Positions 14,749 to 23,053 of a stretch of DNA of 64,000 bases are shown here, one piece after another. The notes under the pieces are model-generated. The model made no database searches. It worked only from the letters and a program-made list of their open reading frames with translations, and was not told the origin of the DNA. This DNA is from an uncultured Prevotellaceae bacterium (GTDB taxonomy: Bacteria; Bacteroidota; Bacteroidia; Bacteroidales; Muribaculaceae). Within the stretch, counting starts at the first letter, position 1. Each line of letters opens with the position of its first letter. The stretch covers positions 1 to 64,000 of the forward strand of contig ONJX01000011.1 in assembly GCA_900318255.1 (NCBI GenBank), read 5' to 3'. The position numbers and the translations under genes were made by a program.

Positions 14749-15908
14749 ATCAAGAACTGACATATTGGGTTACATTAGCGTCAATGCCAGTTATGTGGAC
14801 CAGACGCAAGAACGAAATTTACATCAACTGCTTCAAGCATGAGCCAAGAATCACAATTACACAGCTCTTTGAACAGCCATCGCTATGGCCGGAACTTGGA
14901 ATAACCCAAGAAGAAGCTCAATTGTTTACACAAGCTAAAGCTGAGCTTGCCAACAATTCGTTTCTTGTAGAAGACCTGCTCTCACAGGGCTACAACATAA
15001 TACCCTTACACTCTCCTGAATATCCCATCACTTTAAAACAGAATTTAAAATCTGGAGCTCCATCAGTGATTTATACCAAAGGAAACATAGAGTTGCTTCA
15101 CAAACCATCGGTGGCAGTTGTCGGCTCACGCAATGCCGATAATGTTTCGCTTGAATTTACTAAAAACATTGTTGAAAAAGAGGTTGCTCAAGGCAAGGTG
15201 ATAGTTAGCGGTTTTGCCAAGGGCATAGATCGTCAAGCCCTTGACTCTACACTTGAGCATGCCGGCGAAAGCATCATTGTATTGCCGCAGGGCATTACTA
15301 CCTTCAATTCAGGCTACAAGCAATACTACAAACCAATTACTCAGGGCAAAGTATTGGTTTTAAGTAGCTTTCACCCCAAAGCACCATGGTGCGTGGAGTT
15401 TGCTATGGCTCGCAATGCCATCATTTATGGCTTAGCGAGCAGCATCTATGCGGCACAAAGCGACAACAAAGGCGGCACGTGGCAGGGCGTTACTGACGGG
15501 CTGAGAAAAGGGCGTGAGATTTTTGTTCGATATCCTAATAAAGAAGAGAAAAATGCCAACTTACTCTTGATTCAAAAGGGAGCGAAAGCAGTTGATTTTT
15601 TTGGTGAGAGTCTTACCCTTTCGTCCGAAGAATTAATGACTGCCGAAGAGAAAGAAAAAAACAAGATTGACAACGGCATCCGACATCTACTCTCAAGAGG
15701 CATTACAACTAGTAAGGAAATCATTTCGGCACTTAAACTAGATTGGTCCGACTCAAAGATGAAAAACTACTTGCGCAAGATGCTTGATATAGAGGAAATT
15801 AAGATCAAAAATAAAATCTATTTTAAGAGTAAAACCTTTGCGCAACAATCGGCTTTAGTCTTTGAAGACGAAGTTCCTTACAGCAACAATAAAGACATAA
15901 ACAAATAA
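14745..15908 (+). CDS. DprA/Smf-family protein, ShosA-like
   Basis: 387 residues. The Rossmann-like DprA fold spans about 60-290: VAVVGSRNAD, VSGFAKGIDRQAL, IIVLPQGI and MARNAIIYGLASSIYAAQSDNKGGTW are the family motifs for nucleotide and ssDNA binding. About 310-370 looks like the DprA winged helix (LLSRGITTSKEIISALKLDW). DprA normally loads RecA on incoming ssDNA in transformation; as a partner of a PRTase it is the second gene of ShosTA-like modules. It overlaps the helicase-PRTase gene by 4 bases. The protein is Lys/Ile/Asn-rich and AT-rich in coding, unlike thiL next door. An ordinary housekeeping DprA is an alternative, but the overlap with a PRTase gene argues against it. Confidence 0.85.
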   Translation: MNQELTYWVTLASMPVMWTRRKNEIYINCFKHEPRITITQLFEQPSLWPELGITQEEAQLFTQAKAELANNSFLVEDLLSQGYNIIPLHSPEYPITLKQNLKSGAPSVIYTKGNIELLHKPSVAVVGSRNADNVSLEFTKNIVEKEVAQGKVIVSGFAKGIDRQALDSTLEHAGESIIVLPQGITTFNSGYKQYYKPITQGKVLVLSSFHPKAPWCVEFAMARNAIIYGLASSIYAAQSDNKGGTWQGVTDGLRKGREIFVRYPNKEEKNANLLLIQKGAKAVDFFGESLTLSSEELMTAEEKEKNKIDNGIRHLLSRGITTSKEIISALKLDWSDSKMKNYLRKMLDIEEIKIKNKIYFKSKTFAQQSALVFEDEVPYSNNKDINK

Positions 15909-15965
15909 CTGAGCCCACGATGTATCTCACATGTAGTGCATAAATTAGCGCAGCCCAATTGTGCA

Positions 15966-16997
15966 TTAAGCATTATTAAATGCATTCCAGCCTTGGGCGC
16001 GTATTTCTAGTTCGGTGTCGTCGCGCGCTACCATGTAGGCTCCCAGTTCGGGCTTGGTGATGCGGCCTATGAGACGTGCGGTCTTCATCTGCTCCACTTT
16101 CTCATGCTCGGTCAGAGGCACGGTAAAGAGCAGCTCATAGTCCTCGCCGCCGTTCATGGCGGCAGTCACGAGGTTCATGTTCAGCTCCTCGGCCATGACT
16201 GCCGTCTGGTAGTCGATGGGTATGCGGTCTTCATAGACTCGGCACCCCACTCCACTCTGCTTGCAGATGTGCAACAGCTCACTCGAGAGGCCGTCGCTCA
16301 CGTCCATCATGGCTGTGGGCTTAATGCCCAGCTCACGCAACTCGGCAATGACGTCGGCGCGAGGCTCAGGCTTGAGCTGCCGCTCGAGCAGATACTCACG
16401 CCCAGCAAAATCGGGTTGGAAATCCTTTTGCCCTTCGCTAGCCACACGCTCGCGCTCAAGCAACTGCAAGCCCATGTAGGCAGCACCGAGGTCACCACTC
16501 ACACATATCAGGTCGGTGTCGCGTGCACCGCTGCGATACACTATGTCCTCGTTGCGTGCCTCGCCTATGCAGGTGATGCTGATGAGCAGTCCAGTTACCG
16601 ATGCCGACGTGTCGCCCCCCACCAAGTCAACGCCATATTTCTCACATGCAGCATAGATGCCAGCATACAGCTCGTTGATATGCTCCACGGTGAACCGCTT
16701 GGAGATGCCCAGCGACACGGTGATGTGTCGCGGAGTGCCATTCATGGCATACACGTCGCTCAGGTTCACTGCCACCGCCTTGTAGCCCAGATGCTTGAGC
16801 GGTGTGTAGGTAAGGTCGAAATGAATGCCCTCGAGCAGCAAGTCGGTGGTGACAAGCGTCTTCATGCCACCATAGTCGAGCACTGCGCAGTCATCGCCCA
16901 CGCCCCTCAGCGTGGAAGAATTCTTCACCTTAAAATCACGTGTCAACTGGTCAATCAACCCAAACTCTCCCAAAGTAGAAATCTCTGTCTCACTCAT
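15966..16997 (-). CDS. thiL: Thiamine-monophosphate kinase
   Basis: 343 residues. Phosphorylates thiamine monophosphate to the active cofactor TPP. Motifs of the AIRS/ThiL superfamily are visible: LRGVGDDCAVLDYG (about 30-43), VTTDLLLEGIHFD, NLSDVYAMNG (about 78-87), VDLVGGDTSAS and MDVSDGLSSEL. Length fits the family. Last gene of the minus-strand run sppA-lpxK-punA-thiL, although about 370 bases including a MITE-like element now separate it from punA. TPP is the cofactor of the kor enzyme encoded at 3.8 kb. Confidence 0.95.
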   Translation of the reverse strand: MSETEISTLGEFGLIDQLTRDFKVKNSSTLRGVGDDCAVLDYGGMKTLVTTDLLLEGIHFDLTYTPLKHLGYKAVAVNLSDVYAMNGTPRHITVSLGISKRFTVEHINELYAGIYAACEKYGVDLVGGDTSASVTGLLISITCIGEARNEDIVYRSGARDTDLICVSGDLGAAYMGLQLLERERVASEGQKDFQPDFAGREYLLERQLKPEPRADVIAELRELGIKPTAMMDVSDGLSSELLHICKQSGVGCRVYEDRIPIDYQTAVMAEELNMNLVTAAMNGGEDYELLFTVPLTEHEKVEQMKTARLIGRITKPELGAYMVARDDTELEIRAQGWNAFNNA

Positions 16998-17368
16998 AGC
17001 AGTTAACTAAAAAAAATTACGACAATTAAGGACTAATGCTTTGTTCTCTTTTTATTGAGGTGGGTTCTATAAATTAATTGAGATGGATTTTGAATTTATG
17101 TCGAGCAGGTTTTTATTCAAAGTTGAAGAATAGTAGCGGGCTACATTTCAAGACTTGGGCTACATTTCAAGACTTTAGATAAAAAGATGCCGACAGAAAA
17201 CAAAATACAACCAAAACACTATTTTACTTTTTCTTAATTTTTAGAACCCACCTTGAGGACAATTACCTACTGGAATTGCTTTGACCAGTGTTTTTATTGT
17301 CATTAATGAATTGTGGTTAAAGGAGCATTTATTTTGTCCTTAATTGTCGTAAAACCGTTCAATTAGTT
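16998..17368. other. Intergenic region largely filled by a MITE-like element
   Basis: The thiL/punA spacer consists almost entirely of the inverted-repeat element at 17017-17352. No protein-like ORF is present. Confidence 0.6.
17017..17352. mobile_element. MITE-like element with 17-bp terminal inverted repeats
   Basis: TTACGACAATTAAGGAC (17017-17033) is repeated perfectly and inverted at 17336-17352. Inside, a second inverted pair of 20 bases with one mismatch (AGGTGGGTTCTATAAATTAA at 17058-17077, and 17234-17253) frames two exact tandem 19-bp repeats, GGGCTACATTTCAAGACTT (17138-17156, 17157-17175). It is 336 bp, AT-rich and non-coding. This is the form of a miniature inverted-repeat transposable element. 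No target duplication is obvious. Confidence 0.6.
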
Positions 17369-18211
17369 TCACACCTCGTCGAGGCTGTTAATGACTTCGG
17401 TCACCATTGTGGTCATGACGGGCTCGGCTTTAGAGGCAGCTTGCTGCACTTCTTCGTGAGAGACATCCACATAGATGCCCTCGCCGCCCAGGTCGGTGAT
17501 GACGCTAAGGCCAAAGACCTCCATGTCGGCATGACGCGCCACAATCACCTCGGGCACCGTGCTCATGCCCACGGCGTCGCCGCCAATGCGATAGAAGTAG
17601 CGATACTCCGATGGGGTCTCAAAGGTGGGACCTTGTGTGCCCACATACACCCCTTCGCGCAGGCAGATGCCGTTCTTCTTGGCAATGCTGCGTGCCAGGT
17701 CAATGATGCGGTGACTATAAGCCTCGTTCATGGCTGGGAAGCGCGGACCCAGCTCGTTGTAGTTCTTGCCGCGCAAGGGATGGTCGGGGAAGAGGTTGAT
17801 GTGGTCGGTGATGAGCATCACGTCGCCCACGCGGAAGTCGGGATTCATGCCACCGGCGGCATTGCTCACGCACAGCACCTTCACGCCAATGGCCTTCATC
17901 ACACGGATGGGGAAGGTGGCCTCCTTCATCGAGTAGCCTTCGTAGTAGTGGAAGCGTCCTTGCATAGCCATGACATACTTCTTGCCCAGTGTGCCAAAGA
18001 TGAGCTGGCCTTTATGCCCCTCGACGGTAGAAACAGGGAAATTGGGGATTTCGCCGTATGGAATAGAAACTTTAATATCAATCTTGTCGGCAAGGTTTCC
18101 AAGTCCCGAACCGAGCACAATAGCCACTTTAGGCATCTCACCGCCCACTTTCTCGCGAATGAAAGTCGCGGTCTCCTGGATTTTTTCCAGCCAATTCACT
18201 TCTTTTGTCAT
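17369..18211 (-). CDS. punA: Purine nucleoside phosphorylase (trimeric, inosine/guanosine type)
   Basis: 280 residues. Cleaves inosine/guanosine with phosphate in purine salvage; cytoplasmic. VLGSGLGNLADKI (phosphate-binding loop), MQGRFHYYEG, SNAAGGMNPDFRVGDVMLITDHINLF and GVYVGTQGPTFETPSEYRYF are trimeric PNP signatures. I choose the ATG at 18211 (MTKEVNWLEKIQE); the frame extends two codons further to a TTG. It belongs to the sppA-lpxK-punA-thiL neighbourhood. Upstream (18218-18518) are palindromic and tandem repeats rather than a clear promoter. Confidence 0.95.
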   Translation of the reverse strand: MTKEVNWLEKIQETATFIREKVGGEMPKVAIVLGSGLGNLADKIDIKVSIPYGEIPNFPVSTVEGHKGQLIFGTLGKKYVMAMQGRFHYYEGYSMKEATFPIRVMKAIGVKVLCVSNAAGGMNPDFRVGDVMLITDHINLFPDHPLRGKNYNELGPRFPAMNEAYSHRIIDLARSIAKKNGICLREGVYVGTQGPTFETPSEYRYFYRIGGDAVGMSTVPEVIVARHADMEVFGLSVITDLGGEGIYVDVSHEEVQQAASKAEPVMTTMVTEVINSLDEV

Positions 18212-18248
18212 AATCAATATATGTTAAAAGTAATTATTTAATCTATTT

Positions 18249-18507
18249 ATGGTTTATAGTTTATCGTTTATGGAAGGCAGTGATGAGATTATGGGCACTG
18301 CAACCTCTAAACTCTTCACCCTCGAGGCACGCCTTGTCCCTACATCACCCGTTCCACGATCCTCGATCCACGGACAAGGCACGCCTTGTCCCTACATCAC
18401 CCAGTCCACGACCCACGACCCTCGATCCCCCGAGCCACGATCCTCGACCCACGACCCACGACCCACGATCCTCGATCCCCGATCCCCGGACAAGGCACGC
18501 CTTGTCC
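18249..18507. repeat. Composite intergenic repeat block
   Basis: Three kinds of repeat are packed together. A short GTTTAT(A/C)GTTTAT run (18250-18270) is followed by a 35-base segment (18278-18312) with a diverged copy at 47011-47045. Two full and one truncated copy of the ACAAGGCACGCCTTGT palindrome lie at 18325-18340, 18372-18391 and 18488-18507. Between them is a CGATCC(C/T)CGA(C)CCACGAC tandem array (about 18402-18487). Confidence 0.7.
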
Positions 18508-18518
18508 CAACTTAACAC

Positions 18519-19634
18519 TTAATTTTGTGCCGAGATAAGCGCTTGCAGCTCATAGATGAAGTCGCGATCCTCATAGTTGAGGAAGTCGGCCTGAATGGGT
18601 ATGAAATAAATCTGGTCGCGACGTGTGGGAGGGAAATAAGGGCTGTTGAGGATGCGCACCGCGTCCTTCTCGGTGGTGATAATATACTTGCGGCGGCCCT
18701 CCAGCTCTTTGAGCATCTTGAAGATGTAGCTGAAATCGGCACGCGAGTAAGTGTGGTGGTCATCATAGTGAATCACCTTGAGGCGTGTGCCAAACTGCCG
18801 CAGATACTTGGTGAACGGGCGTGGGTTAGCAATACCCGCCACCCCCAGCAGCAGGTCGTCCTTGTCGAGCCAGTTGAGCGATGTGAGCTCGGGGTTGCCA
18901 ATGGGGAACACGGGCTCGGGAGCGCCGTAGCGTATCTTTGAGAAATACAACTGCTGGTACTTGAACAGCTCCAGATGCTCCTTAAACATGCGCAGATCCA
19001 CGGGCTTGATGTCGTCGGGGCACTTAGTCACCACCACCATGTCGCACTTGAGGATGCGGTCGGCAGGCTCGCGCAACTGTCCCAGGGGCAATAGTTTGTC
19101 GTCAAATGGTGGTCGGTTATAGTCGATCATCACCACGTTGACTTTAGGCTTCACATAGCGATGCTGTAGCGCATCATCGAGGAGAATAAGGTCGATATCG
19201 GGGTTTACTTTCAACAATGCCTCGATGCCCTTGCAGCGGTTCTCACACACAGCCACATCGATGAGTCCACGAAACTTGTGGTAGATTTGGTAAGGCTCAT
19301 CGCCAAGATCCACGGGCGTGAGGTTGTCGCTAGCCATCACAAAGCCTTTAGTGCGGCGCTTGTAGCCACGGCTGAGTACCGCAATGTTGTAGCGTCGTCC
19401 CAGCCTCGAGATGATATATTCCACGTGAGGCGTTTTTCCTGTCCCCCCCACGGTGACGTTGCCTATCGAGACCACGGGCACCTCAAAGGCTTCTTCTTTT
19501 AAGAGCCCAATATTAAATGCCGTGTTTCTCAACCACACCCCTGCGCCATATCCCCACGACAGTGGTGTGAGCAGCACTTTCTCGGTAGCGAGAAATGCCC
19601 TGCGACCTATTCGTTTTATGTTGTCAAAATCCAT
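18519..19634 (-). CDS. lpxK: Tetraacyldisaccharide 4'-kinase
   Basis: 371 residues. Phosphorylates the lipid A disaccharide at the inner membrane (Raetz pathway). An N-terminal hydrophobic segment (LLTPLSWGYGAGVWLRNTAF) is typical. The P-loop is GNVTVGGTGKTP (about residues 57-68), followed by LSRGYKRRTKGF; DDALQHRYVKP and the late HHTYSRADF are also family signatures. Length is slightly above the enterobacterial enzyme, as usual for Bacteroidetes. It follows sppA on the same strand; a degenerate AATAGTAG tandem repeat fills the spacer upstream of its start. Confidence 0.95.
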   Translation of the reverse strand: MDFDNIKRIGRRAFLATEKVLLTPLSWGYGAGVWLRNTAFNIGLLKEEAFEVPVVSIGNVTVGGTGKTPHVEYIISRLGRRYNIAVLSRGYKRRTKGFVMASDNLTPVDLGDEPYQIYHKFRGLIDVAVCENRCKGIEALLKVNPDIDLILLDDALQHRYVKPKVNVVMIDYNRPPFDDKLLPLGQLREPADRILKCDMVVVTKCPDDIKPVDLRMFKEHLELFKYQQLYFSKIRYGAPEPVFPIGNPELTSLNWLDKDDLLLGVAGIANPRPFTKYLRQFGTRLKVIHYDDHHTYSRADFSYIFKMLKELEGRRKYIITTEKDAVRILNSPYFPPTRRDQIYFIPIQADFLNYEDRDFIYELQALISAQN

Positions 19635-19641
19635 TTATATC

Positions 19642-19725
19642 GAGTAGCGGAATAGTAGAATAGTAGAACAGTGGAATAGTAGAATAGTAAAGTAGTAGAG
19701 TGGTATAGTAAAAGCAGTAGAATAG
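19642..19725. repeat. AATAGTAG degenerate tandem repeat
   Basis: About ten units of (G/A)AATAGTAG(A), period 8-10, lie immediately upstream of the lpxK start in the sppA-lpxK spacer. Confidence 0.7.
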
Positions 19726-19755
19726 AGAGAAGTTGACGACCAGCGTTGAGCTAGT

Positions 19756-21543
19756 TTAGAAGTCAATCTCTACTGGCTCCATGATACACAGCACCTGCTC
19801 TCGTCCCAAGAATGCCTGGAGCTTCTCATAATAGGTGTAGAACATACCCATGCGTCGCTGCATGTCTTCCTGCACCTTAGCTCGAGTCATCTGTCCTAAC
19901 ATTGCCTGGAAAGTAATCTCCAGTTTAGGTAGCGTGGTGATAGAGTAGTCATCGCCGAGGTTAGCCTTCTTAGCCACCCAGTCGATGGCCGCCTGCAGGC
20001 CTCCAAACTCATCTACCAGCCCAATGCTCTTAGCAGTAATGCCGTCCCACACACGTCCCTCGGCAATCGCCTTGATAGAGTCTTGCGACACATTGCGACC
20101 CATGGCGCAGCGGCGAGTGAAGAGGTCGTAGCCTCGTTCCACCATGCGCTGCAAGGCAGCCTTTTGCGAATCGCTAAGGGGTTTATACATTGCTCCAGCA
20201 ATGGCGTTCTTGTTAGTGGTCACCTCCTCGACCTTCACTCCCAGAGTGTTGTTGATGAAATTGCTGGCATTAGGAATGATGCCAAAGATGCCAATGCTGC
20301 CGGTGATGGTAGTGGGCTCGGCAAAGATGCGCTGTGCCCCCGAGGAGATGTAATATCCTCCCGAGGCGGCATAGTCGCTCATCGACACTGCCACAGGCTT
20401 GCCGCTACGCTTGAAATCTTCAATAGCCTTCCATATCACTTCGCTGCCAAAGGCGCTACCGCCTGGTGAGTTGACACGCAGCACCATGGCCTTCACGTTG
20501 TCGTCATATTGTAGCTTCCTGATCGTTGCCGCCAGCGACTCGCTGTCGATGCCCTCCTGTGCCATTCCTGGCACTGATGCCGAGCCATCAATCTCGCCAG
20601 TAGCATAGACAACGGCGACTTGCTTGTCTTCTCGGTTCTTCTCGGTGTCGGTGAGCACTAGCTGACTAGGGGTGACAAGTTTGAGGTCGTCTTTCATTTC
20701 CACGCCCGTTTTCTTGCGCAGCTTGTCTTCCATCTCGGTGCGGTAACACAGGTGGTCAACAATCTTGTTCTTCATCAGCTCCTCGGAACTCATAGTTATC
20801 ATCACGCTGTCGGTGAGCTGGGAAAAGGTCTCAGGAGCTATCTTTCGTGATGTTGCTATATCTTTAGAAATCACGCCCCACAGGCTTCCCAGGTAATGCT
20901 CCTGCTGCAAACGGTTAGCATCGCTCATCTGGCTAAGCATGTAAGGCTCCACGGCGCTCTTAAAAGTGCCCACACGCACCACTTGCACCTCCACTCCCAC
21001 TTTGTCGAGCAGGTTCTTCATATAGGGCGTGGCGGCTCCCAGTCCATGCACGTCAACAGCCCCCTCGGGGTTAAGGAAGATGCTGTCGGCTACCGATGCA
21101 AGGTAATAGTCGCTCTGCATGATACCCTCGTCACCAAAGGCATATACAAATTTTTTACTCTTCTTGAAATCGACGAGTGCATTCCTGAGCTCATAGAGCG
21201 ACGACATCCCCGACGCCATGCCGCGGCAGTCGAGATACACGCCTTCTATCTTGTTATTGTCCTTAGCAAGCTTCAAGCTCTTGATGAGAGTGCACAGGTC
21301 TTGCCCCTGCTCGTCCTCGGTGATCATCGCCATCATCTGAGTCATCTCTGATGGACGCTCGTTGAGCTCACCTTCAAGCCTAAGGTAAAGGATGGATTTG
21401 TCCTCAATTTTCACACCCATTGAGCTGCCCATGGCACTAAATATCACAAAACTCATAAGAATTGCGGTAGCTGTGAAGAATAACAAGGCCAAGAAGCTGC
21501 CCACAAAAGACCCGCAAACTACCAAGAAGAATTTTTTCAACAT
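19756..21543 (-). CDS. sppA: Signal peptide peptidase SppA, 67K type
   Basis: 595 residues. Membrane-bound serine protease that degrades leftover signal peptides. One N-terminal membrane helix (FFLVVCGSFVGSFLALLFFTATAILMSFVIF, about 4-34) anchors two tandem ClpP-like domains. The second domain has SPGGSAFGSEVIW, the catalytic-serine block YAASGGYYIS, and ITGSIGIFG, which are diagnostic of SppA. Double-domain length matches the 67K form. First gene of the sppA-lpxK-punA-thiL run; a minus-strand -7 box is at 21656-21663. Confidence 0.95.
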   Translation of the reverse strand: MLKKFFLVVCGSFVGSFLALLFFTATAILMSFVIFSAMGSSMGVKIEDKSILYLRLEGELNERPSEMTQMMAMITEDEQGQDLCTLIKSLKLAKDNNKIEGVYLDCRGMASGMSSLYELRNALVDFKKSKKFVYAFGDEGIMQSDYYLASVADSIFLNPEGAVDVHGLGAATPYMKNLLDKVGVEVQVVRVGTFKSAVEPYMLSQMSDANRLQQEHYLGSLWGVISKDIATSRKIAPETFSQLTDSVMITMSSEELMKNKIVDHLCYRTEMEDKLRKKTGVEMKDDLKLVTPSQLVLTDTEKNREDKQVAVVYATGEIDGSASVPGMAQEGIDSESLAATIRKLQYDDNVKAMVLRVNSPGGSAFGSEVIWKAIEDFKRSGKPVAVSMSDYAASGGYYISSGAQRIFAEPTTITGSIGIFGIIPNASNFINNTLGVKVEEVTTNKNAIAGAMYKPLSDSQKAALQRMVERGYDLFTRRCAMGRNVSQDSIKAIAEGRVWDGITAKSIGLVDEFGGLQAAIDWVAKKANLGDDYSITTLPKLEITFQAMLGQMTRAKVQEDMQRRMGMFYTYYEKLQAFLGREQVLCIMEPVEIDF

Positions 21544-21655
21544 AACTATAATCGTTTTATAATAAGCTGGTTAGCCTATAACAACAAAGGCTTCGACAGC
21601 ACATTTGTTCAACATAATTCACTTGCACAGCAAGCCACACTTGCTATGCAATCTA

Positions 21656-21663
21656 CAAAGATA
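21656..21663 (-). promoter_or_regulatory. Promoter -7 box (TATCTTTG) for sppA
   Basis: The reverse complement matches TAnnTTTG, about 115 bases before the sppA start. Confidence 0.55.
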
Positions 21664-21733
21664 GAAATAAATTTGCCAATAGCAGCGATAAAACCAAAAA
21701 TATTTTCCTTTTTTTTCAAAAAAAAGCAATCAC

Positions 21734-22028
21734 GGGCTTCGCCTCATGCCGCCATCAGTAACAATACAACCGCCGCCCTGCACTGATGCAGAGCGGCGGC
21801 TACTCTTATTGCCAGTGAGTGTGCAACACCTGCCTGGCTGTCTTAGGATTTACTTCTTTCGGGTAAATCGCGTGTCATTACTTAACGACCAAGCTGCGAA
21901 CCCCTTTGGGGCTCTTGCATGGTCTTGCGATTGAAGTCGGGTCTCCGACCCGCCCTGCATCTTCGATGCCCGATGTCTCAACCTAACACAGGTTTTTGCA
22001 GGTGTCCCTAGATTTCTGCGCGAAGCGC
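21734..22028. repeat. Cluster of short hairpins in the sppA-fmt spacer
   Basis: A 12-bp stem, CCGCCGC-CTGCA with TGCAG-GCGGCGG, spans 21770-21799 with loop CTGA. After it come perfect small palindromes with 3-nt loops: CCCCtttGGGG (21901-21911), CGGGTCtccGACCCG (21938-21952), GCATCttcGATGC (21957-21969) and GCGCgaaGCGC (22018-22028). A GGCttcGCC lies at 21735-21743. No credible ORF. The region may be decayed mobile DNA, a REP-like cluster or a structured RNA. Confidence 0.5.
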
Positions 22029-22074
22029 ACTAAACCAGAATTATTACACACCCTCTTCCTAAAAAGTAAAAAAG

Positions 22075-23040
22075 CTATGCAAAATGGCATCCGGCGAGAC
22101 TGAAGCCGCGCATGAAGTCGGGCGCAGGCATGCGGCGCTTGCCCGAGAGCTGGAGTGAGAGGATTTCTAAAGCCCCGTCGCCACATGTCACCCTCAAGTG
22201 CTTGCCATCGGCAGCAATAGTGCCTGGAGCAGAACCACCACCAGCGAGGGGCTCGCCAGTGGCGAAAATCTTGACATGATGGGTGTTGCCATCGGTGTCG
22301 ATTATCTCGCTCCACGCTGCCGGATAGGGCGAGAGGCCGCGAATGTGGTTGTAGAGCTGCTCGGCAGGACGGCTCCAGTCGATGCGGCAGGTCTCGGTGT
22401 AGATTTTAGGTGCTGGGGTGGGCTCCACGCCAGCGGTGAGCATCTGTTCCTGTGGAATGGGCTTGACGGTGCCAGCGATGATGGCGTCAACGGTATCAAT
22501 CACCATGCCAGCCCCCAGGGTCATCAGGCGGTCGTGCACGGTCTCCACATTGTCGGTGCGGCCAATCTCTATTGATTTCTGTTGAATAACATCGCCAGTG
22601 TCAATCTTATGCTTGAGGAAGAAGGTGGTCACGCCAGTGGTGGTGTCGCCGTTCATCACCGCCCAGTTGATGGGCGCCGCGCCACGATACTTGGGCAGCA
22701 GCGACGCGTGCAGGTTGAAGGTGCCCAGCGGTGGCATTGCCCACACCACCTCGGGGAGCATGCGAAAGGCGATGACGATGTGCAGCTGCGCCTGGAGCGA
22801 GCGCAAGTGCTCCACAAACGCCTCGTCCTTGAGGCTCTCGGGCTGCATGAGGTGAAGTCCCTGCTCCAGGGCATACTGCTTCACCGCCGACTCAATGATG
22901 CGGTGTCCTCGCCCAGCAATCTTGTCGGGCATAGTCACCACACCCACAATGTTATAGCCGCCCTCCACTAGGCGCTTGAGGCTCTCCACAGCAAAGTCGG
23001 GAGTGCCAAAAAACACTATTCTAAGGTCTTCTTTAGTCAT
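22075..23040 (-). CDS. fmt: Methionyl-tRNA formyltransferase
   Basis: 321 residues. Formylates initiator Met-tRNA using 10-formyl-THF; cytoplasmic. The formyltransferase domain (about 5-205) begins LRIVFFGTPDFAVESLKRL and contains the catalytic signature HASLLPKYRGAAPINWAVMNGDTTTGVT (Asn and His of the formyl-transferase site lie just before and in it). MPDKIAGRGH binds the folate. The C-terminal OB-like domain follows. Last gene of the operon tsaC-like / sugar transferase / ClC / fmt. A TCTAGA tandem repeat occupies most of the spacer before its start. Confidence 0.97.
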   Translation of the reverse strand: MTKEDLRIVFFGTPDFAVESLKRLVEGGYNIVGVVTMPDKIAGRGHRIIESAVKQYALEQGLHLMQPESLKDEAFVEHLRSLQAQLHIVIAFRMLPEVVWAMPPLGTFNLHASLLPKYRGAAPINWAVMNGDTTTGVTTFFLKHKIDTGDVIQQKSIEIGRTDNVETVHDRLMTLGAGMVIDTVDAIIAGTVKPIPQEQMLTAGVEPTPAPKIYTETCRIDWSRPAEQLYNHIRGLSPYPAAWSEIIDTDGNTHHVKIFATGEPLAGGGSAPGTIAADGKHLRVTCGDGALEILSLQLSGKRRMPAPDFMRGFSLAGCHFA

Positions 23041-23053
23041 GAGTTGTCATTTT

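Noticed and set aside
18249..18515. Short overlapping open frames in the punA-lpxK spacer
   Set aside because: Made of Pro/Arg/Ser/Thr repeats produced by the tandem DNA repeats; no start signal.
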